This document shows, piece after piece, positions 15,343 through 25,132 of a stretch of 64,000 nucleotides of DNA (within the stretch, counting starts at the first letter, position 1; the number at the start of each line of letters is the position of its first letter). Below the pieces are notes generated by a model. That model was not told where the DNA came from. It saw only the letters and a list, made by a program, of their open reading frames with translations, and made no database searches. Source of the stretch: Pinirhizobacter sp036499745 (GTDB lineage Bacteria > Pseudomonadota > Gammaproteobacteria > Xanthomonadales > Rhodanobacteraceae); contig NZ_DASYDG010000001.1 of the NCBI RefSeq assembly GCF_036499745.1, positions 17,570 through 81,569 of the forward strand, written 5' to 3'. Made by a program: the position numbers and the translations under genes.

Positions 15343-17523
15343 TTACCTGGCGCCGTTGCCAACGTTCGCCGCAGGCAGGCTTAGCCTGGCATCACCTTCA
15401 AACGACGTGGCCGAATGGCCCAGCTCGAAGCCGTACGAGCCGGCAGCGATCTTCCAGCCATCCTTGTATCGCGCCAGCGCGTGCGGATTGGCCTTGATCT
15501 GCACCGTACGGCTCTGACCTGGCTGCAGGGACACGCGCTGCCAGCCTGCCAGGCGCCGCGGCGTGCCGTCGGGCAGCGTGACATACAGCTGCGGCACATC
15601 GATGCCGGCGCGCTTGCCGGTGTTCTTCACCGTGACGTCGGCCACCACATCGCCGTTGGCCTGATGCACCTTGAACCCGGAATAGTCGAACGACGTATAG
15701 GTAAGGCCATAGCCGAATGGGAAGAGCGGCGTAAGGTTTTTCTTCTGGAACCAGCGGTAGCCAATGTCGGCACCTTCGATGTTGTAGTCCACCTTGTCCG
15801 CCGGCTTACCGCTGGGGAAGCCCCCGCCCACAATGGTCGGGCGCGGCAGCTGCGATTCGTCCTTTGGCCAGGTCACCGGCAGGCGGCCGGACGGCCCGAC
15901 CTTGCCGAACAACAGGTTACCGATGGCCTCGCCTCCTCGGGCACCGGCGTACCAGACGTCCAGCACGGCGCCCACATTGGAAAGCCACGGCATCTTCACC
16001 GGGCCGTCGTTCTGGATCACCACGATGGTTTTCGGGTTGGCCTTGGCCACGGCAGCCACCAGGGCGTCCTGGTTGCCGTCCAGTGCCATGGTGGCCGGAT
16101 CGAACGACTCTGCCGTCCACTGCTGCACGAACACCACGGCTACTTCGCTGTCGGCAGCAAGCCTGGCCGCCGCGGCAATATCAGTACCGTCGGCGTACTT
16201 CGCCTTGCCACCGGTCTGTGCGTTGATCGCGGCCAGCGGCGCCGACGGCTGGTAGCGCACGGGACCGGGCCACTCGGTGGGCTGCAGACCAGGTACCGCG
16301 TTGCCTTCCGGCGGTTCGACCGAGGAGGAACCGCCGCCGGTGATCACGCCTTTGTCGGCATGGCCGCCGATCACGGCCACGCTTTTCACGGTGGCCGACA
16401 GCGGCAGCAGGTTGTTTTCATTGCGCAGCAATACCGAGCCTGCTTCCGCTGCTTTACGCGCAACAACGGCGTCGGCGTTGAAGTCGATCGGCGCGGCCCT
16501 CACGGGATGATCGATGATGCCGCTGGCGAACATGCTGCGCAGGATGCGATGCACCATGTCGTCTATGCGTGCCTGGGGCACCTTGCCGTCGGCAAGGTCC
16601 TTGCGCAGCGGGACATCGAAGTACACCTGGTCGTCGAACACGTTGCCGGCCGATTCCTGGTCGAGGCCGGCATTGGCCGCCGCGGCAGAGCTGTGCACGC
16701 CGCCCCAGTCGCTCATGACGTAACCCTTGTAGCCCCAATCCTGCTTCAGCACGGTATTGAGCAACCATGGGTGTTCGCAGGCATAAACCGTGTTGATGCG
16801 GTTGTAGGAGCACATCACCGAACCCGGCTGGCCGATGTCGATGGCAAGTTCGAAGGCCAGCAGGTCTGATTCGCGAAGCGCGGTTTCGTCGATGTCGGCG
16901 CTTAGCGTGTTGCGGCCGGTTTCAAGCGCGTTGATGGCGTAGTGCTTGACGGTGGAGAGGATATGCTGGGATTGGATGCCTTTCACTGCATTGCCCACCA
17001 TGGTGCCGGCAAGGATCGGGTCTTCGCCGGCGTATTCGAAATTGCGGCCGTTGCGCGGGTCGCGCACCAGGTTGACCCCGCCGGCCAGGATGCCATTGAA
17101 GCCTTTGCGCCGGGCCTGGCTGCCGATCATGGCGCCGCCCGCATAGGCGATGGCCGGATCGAACGTGGCCGCCACGGCCAGGCCCGCCGGGAGTGCGGTG
17201 GCTCCCTTGCCGGTAAGGCCCGGGCTGCGTACACCCAGCCCCGCGTCGGTTTCCTGCATGGCGGGAATACCCAGTCGCTCGATCGCCGGGGTGTAGCCGG
17301 CCGAACCCAGTGCACCGGCCGGCTTCTTCGGCTTGCCCTTCTCGTTGTCGCCGAAATCCGAGCGGATCAGGCGGAATTTCTCGTCCTGGGTCAATTCGGC
17401 CTGGACGAGGTCGGCGCGCTTGTCGGGCGAGAGGCTGGTGTCCATCCAGGGCCGCGGCTTGTCGGCTGCATGGACCGAGGTGGCGGCGAGAAGGGCGAGC
17501 ACGAGCAGGCGACGACGGGGCAT
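15343..17523 (-). CDS. Secreted GH3 beta-glucosidase
   Basis: A 726-residue glycoside hydrolase. The start at 17523 has AAGGAA seven bases upstream and gives a signal peptide (MPRRRLLVLALLAATSVHA); a longer open frame upstream overlaps the divergent helicase gene and is not used. The N-terminal GH3 barrel carries the nucleophile D272 in VMSDWGGVHS and the KHYAIN substrate-binding motif. The C-terminal alpha/beta domain follows (GGGSSSVEP, FVQQWTAES), and a fibronectin-III-like domain closes the protein (FDYSGFKVHQANGD, DVPQLYVTLPDGTPRRLAGW). It releases terminal beta-glucose from oligosaccharides or glycosides in the periplasm or outside the cell. Confidence 0.93.
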   Translation of the reverse strand: MPRRRLLVLALLAATSVHAADKPRPWMDTSLSPDKRADLVQAELTQDEKFRLIRSDFGDNEKGKPKKPAGALGSAGYTPAIERLGIPAMQETDAGLGVRSPGLTGKGATALPAGLAVAATFDPAIAYAGGAMIGSQARRKGFNGILAGGVNLVRDPRNGRNFEYAGEDPILAGTMVGNAVKGIQSQHILSTVKHYAINALETGRNTLSADIDETALRESDLLAFELAIDIGQPGSVMCSYNRINTVYACEHPWLLNTVLKQDWGYKGYVMSDWGGVHSSAAAANAGLDQESAGNVFDDQVYFDVPLRKDLADGKVPQARIDDMVHRILRSMFASGIIDHPVRAAPIDFNADAVVARKAAEAGSVLLRNENNLLPLSATVKSVAVIGGHADKGVITGGGSSSVEPPEGNAVPGLQPTEWPGPVRYQPSAPLAAINAQTGGKAKYADGTDIAAAARLAADSEVAVVFVQQWTAESFDPATMALDGNQDALVAAVAKANPKTIVVIQNDGPVKMPWLSNVGAVLDVWYAGARGGEAIGNLLFGKVGPSGRLPVTWPKDESQLPRPTIVGGGFPSGKPADKVDYNIEGADIGYRWFQKKNLTPLFPFGYGLTYTSFDYSGFKVHQANGDVVADVTVKNTGKRAGIDVPQLYVTLPDGTPRRLAGWQRVSLQPGQSRTVQIKANPHALARYKDGWKIAAGSYGFELGHSATSFEGDARLSLPAANVGNGAR

Positions 17524-17625
17524 GGCCATTTCCTTCAGGGTAGAACCAGGGAAGATTGCTTGCCTAACGCCTGCTTGGCAAGGGCAGGTGTAGGATTTTG
17601 CCGGATCCGACCCCACATCTGACCT

Positions 17626-20600
17626 ATGCCGCTCCGCGCATTCCACCCCGCCGTCACCGCCTGGTTCGAAGGCGCGTTTCCGCGCCCCACGGCCGCACAG
17701 GCGGCCGCGTGGCCGGCCATCCGTGAGGGCCGGCACACATTGGTGGCAGCGCCAACAGGTTCGGGCAAGACACTTACCGCCTTCCTGGCCGCGCTCGATG
17801 AACTTGTGCGCCAGGGCCTGGCCGAAGGCGGCCTGCCCGACAAGACGACCATCGTGTATGTGTCGCCATTGAAGGCGTTGTCCAACGACGTGCATATCAA
17901 CCTGGAAGTGCCACTGGAAGGCATTCGCCGGGAACTGACGAAACTTGGTCTTCCGGAAGTCGACATCCGCACGGCGGTGCGCACCGGCGACACGCCAACG
18001 GCCGAGCGCAACCGCATGCGCCGCACGCGGCCGCATATCCTGGTGACCACGCCCGAGTCGCTCTATGTGCTGCTGGGATCGGATTCCGGGCGCGCCATGC
18101 TGGGCGATGTGCGCACGGTGATCGTGGACGAAATCCATGCCATTGCCGCCAGCAAGCGTGGCAGCCACCTGGCACTGAGCCTGGAACGGCTGCAGTCGCT
18201 ATGCCAGCGGCGCCTGCTTCGCATCGGTCTTTCCGCCACGCAGAAGCCGATCGAGAAGGTCGCGCGGTTCCTGGTGGGCGACCGCGGCGAAGAATGCCAC
18301 ATCGTGGACATCGGCCACGTGCGCGAACGCGACCTCGGGCTTGAGGTTCCTCCCGTGCCGCTGGAAGCGGTAATGTCCAACGCCGCCTGGGAGCTGGTCT
18401 ACAACCGGCTGCACAACCTTGCCGAGCAACACCGCACCACCCTGGTATTCGTCAATACGCGCCGCATGGCCGAACGCGCCACGAAACATCTTTCCGAGCG
18501 ATTGGGCAAGGAAGCGGTAGCCGCCCATCACGGCAGCCTGTCGCGCGAGCAACGCCTGGATGCCGAGCAGCGGCTGAAGTCGGGCGCCCTGCGCGTGCTG
18601 GTGGCCACCGCATCGCTGGAGCTTGGCATCGACATCGGTGACGTCGACCTGGTGTGCCAGCTTGCCTCGCCACGCTCGATTGCATCCTTCCTGCAGCGTA
18701 GCGGCCGCGCTGGCCACGCCGTGGACGGTACGCCGAAGGCCCGGCTGTTCCCGACCTCGCGCGATGACCTGATCGAATGCGCAGCCCTGCTCGATTGCGT
18801 GCGCCGCGGCGAGCTGGACACTTTGAATATTCCCCATGGACCGCTGGATGTCTTGGCCCAGCAGATCGTGGCCGAAGTGGCGGTGGACGAATGGGACGAG
18901 GACGCCCTCTACGACATCCTCCGCCGCGCCGGGCCCTACCACGACCTCACGCGCGCCTCGTTCGACGAAGTCGTACGCATGCTTGCCGAAGGCTTCACCA
19001 CGCGCGTGGGTCCGCGCGGGGCGTATATCCATCGCGACGCCGTGCACAAGAAACTGCGCGCGCGCCGTGGCGCGAAGATGACGGCCGTGATGTCCGGCGG
19101 GACCATTCCCGATATGGCCGACTACGCCGTGGTGCTGGAGCCGGCGTCCATCATCATCGGTTCGGTGAATGAGGATTTTGCCGTGGAGAGCCTGGCTGGC
19201 GACATCTTCCAGCTGGGTAATACGTCCTATCGCATCCTGCGCGTGGAACGCGACCGCATTCGTGTGGAGGATGCCAAGGGCGTGCCTCCGAGTATTCCCT
19301 TCTGGCTGGGCGAGGCGCCGGGCCGCAGCGACGAGCTGTCGATGGGCGTATCGCGCCTGCGCGGGGAAATCGCCGCCAGGCTCACCAATGGCGGCCCGGC
19401 CGACGCCCTGGCATGGCTTGTCGATGAGGTCGGGATCATGCGACCGGCGGCCGAACAGATCGTCGAATACCTTGCCCATGCTTCCGCCGCGCTCGGCGGC
19501 GTGCTTCCCACGCAGTCGCAACTGGTGATGGAGCGGTTCTTCGATGAATCCGGTGGCACGCAGCTGGTCATCCACACGCCCTATGGCAGCCGGGTCAACC
19601 GCGCCTGGGGCCTGGCGTTGCGCAAGCGCTTCTGCCGCAAGTTCAACTTCGAACTGCAGGCGGCGGCCACGGAAGATGCCATCGTGCTGTCGCTGTCAAC
19701 CAGTCACAGCTTCCCGTTGGAAGAAGTGACCCATTACCTGCATTCGGCCAGCGCCGAACATGTGCTGGTGCAGGCGTTGCTGGATGCGCCGCTGTTTGGC
19801 GTGCGCTGGCGCTGGAACGCGGTGACCTCGTTGGCCCTGCCGCGTTTCATCGGTGGCAAGAAAACACCGCCGCAACTGCAGCGCATGAAGAGCGAGGATT
19901 TCCTCGCCACCGTGTTCCCCGACCAGGTGGCCTGCGCCGAGAACCTCGTCGGCGAACGCGAGGTACCCGATCACCCGCTGGTGGCGCAGACCATGGACGA
20001 CTGCCTGCACGAGGCCATGGATACCGAGGGCTGGCTCACGCTGTTGCGCCGCATGGAAGCCGGTGAGGTGACCGTCGCCTGCCGTGACCTGACCTCACCC
20101 TCGCCGCTGGCAGCCGAGGTACTGGGCGCGTCGCCTTATGCCTTCCTCGACGACGCCCCGCTCGAGGAGCGCCGCACGCAGGCGGTGCAGTCACGCCGCT
20201 GGAGCGACGTGAAAGGTCCCGACGACCTGGGCCGGCTGGATGAATCGGCCATCGAGGCCGTGCGCGAAGAAGCCTGGCCTGAGGCTCGTGATGCCGACGA
20301 AATGCATGAGGCACTTACGCTGATGGGCGGCATCGCTGAGGCGGAAATCGATCCGTCGTGGCGTGACTTGCTCGGCAAGCTCGCGCGCGATGCGCGCGTT
20401 ACACGCCTTGAGCTTGCCGGCGGCAGCATGTGGGTCACCGCCGAGCGCCTGCCGACGTGGCGTGCGTTGCACGCCGACGCCTCTATGTCACCAGCCATTG
20501 AAGCACCGGCGGAATTCATCCGTGACTGGTCGCCCGAAGATGCGCTGGTGGAACTGTTGCGTTCGCGCCTTGCCTGCGTGGGCCCTGTGACCGAAGCGAA

Positions 20601-21933
20601 CCTCGCCGCCGTGCTGGCGGTGGACGAAAGCGACATCACTGTCGCGCTGTCCCGCTTGCAGCAGGAAGGCTATGTTATGCGCGGGCGTTTCAGTCTGGCC
20701 ATCGACGGTGAACAATGGTGCGAGCGCCACTTGCTGGCGCGCATCCATCGCTACACCATCGGCCGGCTGCGCCGCGAGATCGAGCCGGTGGCGCCGCGCG
20801 ACTTCATGCGCTTCCTGATTGACTGGCAGCACATGGGCGCCCAATCGCGGGTCAGTGGCCCGGATGCACTGGCTGGCGTCATCGCCCAGCTGGAAGGCTT
20901 CGAGGCCGCGGCCGGTGCATGGGAAGCGGAGATTTTGCCTGGGCGGGTCGAGGATTACGGCATCGGCTGGCTCGACGACCTCTGCCGCGCCGGTCGCGTT
21001 ACCTGGGGCCGCTTACGCCCCGGCAGCGGTGCGGGTGCTGGCCCCGTGCGGGCCACGCCGATCGTGTTACTGCCGCGTCGCCAGTTGGGCGTGTGGAGTG
21101 CGCTGGCGCCACCCGCGCACGAGGTAACACTGGGCTCACGCGCACAGGCCGTGGCCGATGCACTACGCGATGAGGGCGCGCTGTTCTTCGACGAACTCAG
21201 CTCGCATACGCACCTGCTGCGCACGGAACTGGAAGACGCTTTGGGCGAACTGGTAGCCGCCGGCCGCGTCACGGCCGATAGTTTCGCCGGACTTCGCTCG
21301 CTGTTGCTGCCGGCGGCCAAGCGTGACGGGCGCCATCGCCGCGTGCGCCGCCATGCGCTTAGCGGCATCGAGGATTCCGGTCGCTGGTCGCTGGCACGGC
21401 AAACCCGCGAGAAACGCGACGACGCCGATGCGCTCGAGCACGTGGCGCGCACCCTGCTTCGCCGCTATGGCGTGGTGGCGTGGCGCCTGCTGGAACGCGA
21501 GGCGCCGTGGTTGCCGTCGTGGCGGGAATTGCGTCGCGTGTACCAGCGCCTTGAAGCGCGCGGCGAGATCCGCGGCGGCCGCTTCATCGAAGGCCTTGTG
21601 GGCGAGCAGTTCGCCTTGCCCGATGCGCTGGCTGCACTTCGGCAGGTTCGTACACGGGCACACGACGGCGAACATGTGTGTGTCTCCGGCTGCGATCCGC
21701 TGAACCTGGTAGGCGGCCTGGTGGCGGGCAGCAAGGTGCCGGCCACCCTGGGTAGCCGCGTGGTCTATGTCGACGGCGTGCCCGTGGCCTCGATGGTGGC
21801 GGGCAAGTTCGCCACGCTTGCAGCCCTGGATCCCGCACAGGAACAACAGGCCCGGTTCGCCCTGACGCGTGATCCACGCGCGCCGCGCGCCGCCATCCCC
21901 GTGGCCACGGTTGCCGGGACTTCCGCCGGCTGA
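17626..21933 (+). CDS. lhr: Lhr-type ATP-dependent helicase
   Basis: A 1435-residue superfamily 2 helicase close to the usual length of long Lhr (~1500). Walker A APTGSGKTLTA is near residue 41, the DEIH box (VIVDEIHAIAASKRG) near 168, then SATQKP, the helicase C domain with SLELGIDIGDVDLVCQLASPRSIASFLQRSGRAGH, and the Lhr winged-helix/beta-barrel core. A ~600-residue C-terminal extension includes repeated winged-helix-like segments. Lhr is a 3'-5' DNA translocase implicated in DNA repair. The ATG lies ~100 bases from the divergent GH3 gene. Confidence 0.96.
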   Translation: MPLRAFHPAVTAWFEGAFPRPTAAQAAAWPAIREGRHTLVAAPTGSGKTLTAFLAALDELVRQGLAEGGLPDKTTIVYVSPLKALSNDVHINLEVPLEGIRRELTKLGLPEVDIRTAVRTGDTPTAERNRMRRTRPHILVTTPESLYVLLGSDSGRAMLGDVRTVIVDEIHAIAASKRGSHLALSLERLQSLCQRRLLRIGLSATQKPIEKVARFLVGDRGEECHIVDIGHVRERDLGLEVPPVPLEAVMSNAAWELVYNRLHNLAEQHRTTLVFVNTRRMAERATKHLSERLGKEAVAAHHGSLSREQRLDAEQRLKSGALRVLVATASLELGIDIGDVDLVCQLASPRSIASFLQRSGRAGHAVDGTPKARLFPTSRDDLIECAALLDCVRRGELDTLNIPHGPLDVLAQQIVAEVAVDEWDEDALYDILRRAGPYHDLTRASFDEVVRMLAEGFTTRVGPRGAYIHRDAVHKKLRARRGAKMTAVMSGGTIPDMADYAVVLEPASIIIGSVNEDFAVESLAGDIFQLGNTSYRILRVERDRIRVEDAKGVPPSIPFWLGEAPGRSDELSMGVSRLRGEIAARLTNGGPADALAWLVDEVGIMRPAAEQIVEYLAHASAALGGVLPTQSQLVMERFFDESGGTQLVIHTPYGSRVNRAWGLALRKRFCRKFNFELQAAATEDAIVLSLSTSHSFPLEEVTHYLHSASAEHVLVQALLDAPLFGVRWRWNAVTSLALPRFIGGKKTPPQLQRMKSEDFLATVFPDQVACAENLVGEREVPDHPLVAQTMDDCLHEAMDTEGWLTLLRRMEAGEVTVACRDLTSPSPLAAEVLGASPYAFLDDAPLEERRTQAVQSRRWSDVKGPDDLGRLDESAIEAVREEAWPEARDADEMHEALTLMGGIAEAEIDPSWRDLLGKLARDARVTRLELAGGSMWVTAERLPTWRALHADASMSPAIEAPAEFIRDWSPEDALVELLRSRLACVGPVTEANLAAVLAVDESDITVALSRLQQEGYVMRGRFSLAIDGEQWCERHLLARIHRYTIGRLRREIEPVAPRDFMRFLIDWQHMGAQSRVSGPDALAGVIAQLEGFEAAAGAWEAEILPGRVEDYGIGWLDDLCRAGRVTWGRLRPGSGAGAGPVRATPIVLLPRRQLGVWSALAPPAHEVTLGSRAQAVADALRDEGALFFDELSSHTHLLRTELEDALGELVAAGRVTADSFAGLRSLLLPAAKRDGRHRRVRRHALSGIEDSGRWSLARQTREKRDDADALEHVARTLLRRYGVVAWRLLEREAPWLPSWRELRRVYQRLEARGEIRGGRFIEGLVGEQFALPDALAALRQVRTRAHDGEHVCVSGCDPLNLVGGLVAGSKVPATLGSRVVYVDGVPVASMVAGKFATLAALDPAQEQQARFALTRDPRAPRAAIPVATVAGTSAG

Positions 21934-21978
21934 CAAGATGCCCGAAGGCGGCGCCCGTTCGCGCCGCGGGGAAAACCC

Positions 21979-22665
21979 ATGAGCCTGACCGTGCACCGCG
22001 AGGGTCTGGAAGCCGGCCGCCTGGATATCTTCGTCGATGGCGCCTTCGCCTTCACGCTCACCCTGCTGGCCATTGGCGGCGCGGAAATTCCCAACGACGT
22101 GGACAAGATGGTGCACCTGCTGGGAAATGTACCGGCAGCGGCCGCCTGTTTCGCGCAGATGGCGCGGTTCTGGTATGGCCACGTGCAATGGCGCACGCAC
22201 TGCACGCGTGCCACGCGCGGAGGGCTGCTGCTGTCATTGCTGCTGGTGTTCTTCGCACTGATCGTGGTCTACCCGCTGCACATGGTGTATGCGAGCCTGT
22301 TCAACTCGATGTCCGGTGGACTTCTGTCCAGCGACTTCGGGCTGCACCGTGCGGAAGAGGTGAAATCGCTGTTCGCCATCTTCGGCCTCAGTTACTTCTG
22401 CATGTCCGGGACGCTGGCGGCGTTGTTCCGCCATGCGGCCAGGGTGGCTGTGGTACACGGCGAGGATGATTTCGTGCCGCGCCTTCGTTCGGTGTTGTGG
22501 CTGATCCCCGCGGGGGTCGGTGCGCTATCGGCCATCGTGGCGTTGTCGCTGCCCAACGATGGACCCGTCTGGACCTACGCGGTGCCCGGCCTGGTCTATT
22601 TCCTCCTGGTGGGCATGAGCTGGATCTCCCGGCGCATGCGTGCACGCGCCGGGCGACCGGACTAA
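21979..22665 (+). CDS. TMEM175-like (DUF1211) membrane protein, putative potassium channel
   Basis: A 228-residue protein with about six hydrophobic segments. The N-terminus EAGRLDIFVDGAFAFTLTLLA matches the R-x3-F-S-D-G-x-F-A signature of bacterial TMEM175, with Ser replaced by Val in the FSDG position. The pore-lining first helix of this family carries hydrophobic filter residues, and the sequence FTLTLLAI agrees. Further helices are near 80-105, 130-150, 170-190 and 200-220. It follows lhr by 45 bases and may be co-transcribed. Its stop lies eight bases from that of the convergent hexosaminidase gene. Confidence 0.72.
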   Translation: MSLTVHREGLEAGRLDIFVDGAFAFTLTLLAIGGAEIPNDVDKMVHLLGNVPAAAACFAQMARFWYGHVQWRTHCTRATRGGLLLSLLLVFFALIVVYPLHMVYASLFNSMSGGLLSSDFGLHRAEEVKSLFAIFGLSYFCMSGTLAALFRHAARVAVVHGEDDFVPRLRSVLWLIPAGVGALSAIVALSLPNDGPVWTYAVPGLVYFLLVGMSWISRRMRARAGRPD

Positions 22666-22673
22666 CCCACGCG

Positions 22674-24980
22674 TTACCGTTGCAGTTGCACGTTACCCAG
22701 TACCCAGAAGGATGGGCCGGGCTTGCCGGTGACCACGATGCACAGGTCGTGCGTTCCTTCGCCCTGCAGATCGCCGGTAAGCGTGGCCTTGCCGTCATGC
22801 GCCGGAGCCAGGCCAAGCGAAGCCGCAGGCTCACCCTCGCAACCGTCCAGGCGCACCTCGACCTCGCCGGCCTTGCTGTGCTTCGGCCGCGCCACGACGT
22901 TGGTAATGTCGTGGGCCAGGGCGAAGTTCCAGGGCAGGCGATCCACCTCGATGGCAATGTGGTGCACACCGGTGAGATCGGCGCCCTTCCAGCGCCAGCA
23001 GGTATTCATGATGTCCACGAAGTGCACGCGGCGCGGACCGTCCACCGGCAACGCTGCTTCCTGGCGCGAGCCATTGGAGTCGGTGCATAGCTCAAGCGCC
23101 GTGCTATCGCGACGAAGCAGTGAGTCGGCGTCCACTACCTGGCTTCGCGGTTTGGCCAATGCCTGGCCATTCACAAAGGCTGTGGCGGTAAGCGTAGTGG
23201 GCAAGGGTACGTCGATCGGGGCCGTGTAGGTCGGCGATGTCGACACGGGCGTGCTGCCATCGATCGTGTAATGGATGCTGCCAAGGCCCGTTTGCGTGGA
23301 AAGCTTCACCATGGCCTTGTCGCCATTGGCCGATGCTTCCAATGCCACGCCGAAGGCGGTATCGGCGGCGTTGATATCGTCGCTCTTGAAGCGGGCCATC
23401 TGTGCCGGCATGCGAGCGAGGAAATCCTGCCAGTCGGCCTGGTTTGTCCAGGTGCGTTCGGCAAGCGCCGCCAGGCGCGGGAATGCGGCATGTTCGACGC
23501 GGGCGTCCGTGGGCGTTTGCTCGGCGAAGATGGTGGCCTCCGCGCCAAGCACATGTTTTGCGTTCTCCGCGCTTATCTCCGCCGGGACCGGCTCGAAGTG
23601 ATACAGCGCTTCAAGCGTGATCACCGGCATGCGGCCTGGCACTTCGTCGGGAAGGCTGCTTTGCACATTGTCGAGGTAAAGCTCAGGCGCCGGCGCCAGC
23701 ACCACGTCGTGGCCCTTGTTCGCCGCGATCACCGCACCCTTGCTGCCACGCCATGACATCACTGCCGCCGATGCCGGGACATCGCCGTCAAGAATCTCGT
23801 CCCAACCGATCAGACGACGGCCGTGCTCATCAAGATAAGCGCCGATGCGTGCGATGAACCAGCCCTGGAGTTTCTCCTCGCTGGTGATGCCTAGCTGCTT
23901 CATCTGCGCCTGCACGGCCTTCGAGGCCTGCCACTGGTCCTTGATGGCTTCATCGCCGCCCACATGGATATACGTGGACGGGAACAGTGTCATCACTTCG
24001 TCAAGCACGTTCTCCATGAAGGTAAAGGTCTTATCCGAGGGGCTGTACAGATATGGCATCACACCCCAATCGGTGGATACCGGTGGCCGCTTTTTCGTTA
24101 CGCCCAGCTGCGGATAGGAAGCTATCGCCGCCTGTGCATGGCCAGGCATCTCGATTTCCGGCACCACGGTGATGTAGCGCTCGGCGGCATAGGCCACGAT
24201 GTCGCGGACATCATCCTGCGTGTAGAAGCCGCAATAGGGCTTGCCCGGTCCATCGGTAAGGGCGACATCGGGGCCCACGGCCTTGCGGCAGCCGCCGATG
24301 CGGGTGAGGTCGGGGTATTTCTTGATCTCAAGGCGCCAGCCCTGGTCGTCGGTCAGGTGCCAGTGGAAGGTGTTGAGCTTCAGCAGCGCCATCTGGTCGA
24401 TGATCTTGCGCAGCTCGTCGGTGGACCGGAAATGCCGTGCCGAATCGATCATCAATCCGCGCCAGGCAAAACGCGGGGCGTCGTCCACGTGCATCGCCGG
24501 GATGGCATGCGATTCCGGTTGCGCGGTCATCGCCTGCCACAGGGTGATCGCGCCATAGAACAAACCGTGGGAGCGGCTGGCACGGATGCTGGCGCCGTCG
24601 CTGGTGACATCCAGCGCATAAGCTTCCTCGCCTTCGATGGCCGGATCGCTCACCAGCACGATGGCACCCTTCGCATCGCCACCATCGGCAACGGTGAGTT
24701 GCATGCCCGTGCTGCGCTTGATCCGGTCGGCCAGGTACTGGGCAACGCGATGCGCGCCTTCATCACCGGCCGGTGCAATGATCCGGGTGCCTTCGCGCAG
24801 GGCGAACGATCCGGCGTGCCGGTCGAGCCTGGCTACGGCGGGAATGAGCGACAACGGCGCGATAGCCTCGCCCGTGCCCGCGGCACCGGCGGGCGCGTGT
24901 GATTCGTTCTTCATTGGCATGGTGCAAGCTGCGAGCATGCCTACGGCCATCATCGCCACCACACAAGCGTACTTGTTCAT
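22674..24980 (-). CDS. Lipoprotein beta-N-acetylhexosaminidase (GH20)
   Basis: A 768-residue outer-membrane lipoprotein. The ATG at 24980 has GGAGG upstream and gives a lipobox (LAAC, C19). A GH20b domain (~45-170) precedes the catalytic barrel, whose acid/base pair D343-E344 is visible in HVGGDEAIKDQW; FHWHLTDDQGW and EIEMPGHAQA are also present. A chitobiase C-terminal domain (YTIDGSTPVSTSPTYTAPI) and a ~140-residue carbohydrate-binding-like domain close the protein. It cuts terminal GlcNAc (or GalNAc) from chitin- or peptidoglycan-derived oligosaccharides. It sits beside the GlcNAc-type receptor, glk and NagP-like genes but after a terminator, so it probably has its own promoter. Confidence 0.93.
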   Translation of the reverse strand: MNKYACVVAMMAVGMLAACTMPMKNESHAPAGAAGTGEAIAPLSLIPAVARLDRHAGSFALREGTRIIAPAGDEGAHRVAQYLADRIKRSTGMQLTVADGGDAKGAIVLVSDPAIEGEEAYALDVTSDGASIRASRSHGLFYGAITLWQAMTAQPESHAIPAMHVDDAPRFAWRGLMIDSARHFRSTDELRKIIDQMALLKLNTFHWHLTDDQGWRLEIKKYPDLTRIGGCRKAVGPDVALTDGPGKPYCGFYTQDDVRDIVAYAAERYITVVPEIEMPGHAQAAIASYPQLGVTKKRPPVSTDWGVMPYLYSPSDKTFTFMENVLDEVMTLFPSTYIHVGGDEAIKDQWQASKAVQAQMKQLGITSEEKLQGWFIARIGAYLDEHGRRLIGWDEILDGDVPASAAVMSWRGSKGAVIAANKGHDVVLAPAPELYLDNVQSSLPDEVPGRMPVITLEALYHFEPVPAEISAENAKHVLGAEATIFAEQTPTDARVEHAAFPRLAALAERTWTNQADWQDFLARMPAQMARFKSDDINAADTAFGVALEASANGDKAMVKLSTQTGLGSIHYTIDGSTPVSTSPTYTAPIDVPLPTTLTATAFVNGQALAKPRSQVVDADSLLRRDSTALELCTDSNGSRQEAALPVDGPRRVHFVDIMNTCWRWKGADLTGVHHIAIEVDRLPWNFALAHDITNVVARPKHSKAGEVEVRLDGCEGEPAASLGLAPAHDGKATLTGDLQGEGTHDLCIVVTGKPGPSFWVLGNVQLQR

Positions 24981-25050
24981 CCCTTGTCCTCCATACCGTC
25001 GCCACCCTCGCCAGCCCAGCCATGCTGCCACGAATTCCCGCGGCCGGGAC

Positions 25051-25081
25051 AAAAAAATAGGGCCCTGGTCACAGGGCCCTT
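25051..25081 (-). terminator. Intrinsic terminator of the TonB-receptor transcript
   Basis: Perfect 8-bp stem: GGGCCCTG (25060-25067) and CAGGGCCC (25072-25079) with a GTCA loop. Read on the minus strand the stem is followed by ATTTTTTTG. It lies about 50 bases past the receptor stop and before the hexosaminidase gene, separating the two. Confidence 0.9.
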
Positions 25082-25132
25082 GGGGAGAAGACGACCTTGC
25101 GGGCAGCACCGCAAGGTCGCTTGAGCCAACTT

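Noticed and set aside
15415..16869. 484-codon open frame opposite the GH3 glucosidase
   Set aside because: No start signal or motif; the minus-strand GH3 gene is certain.
18199..19575. 458-codon open frame antisense to lhr
   Set aside because: Lies wholly inside a well-supported helicase gene and has no recognisable features.
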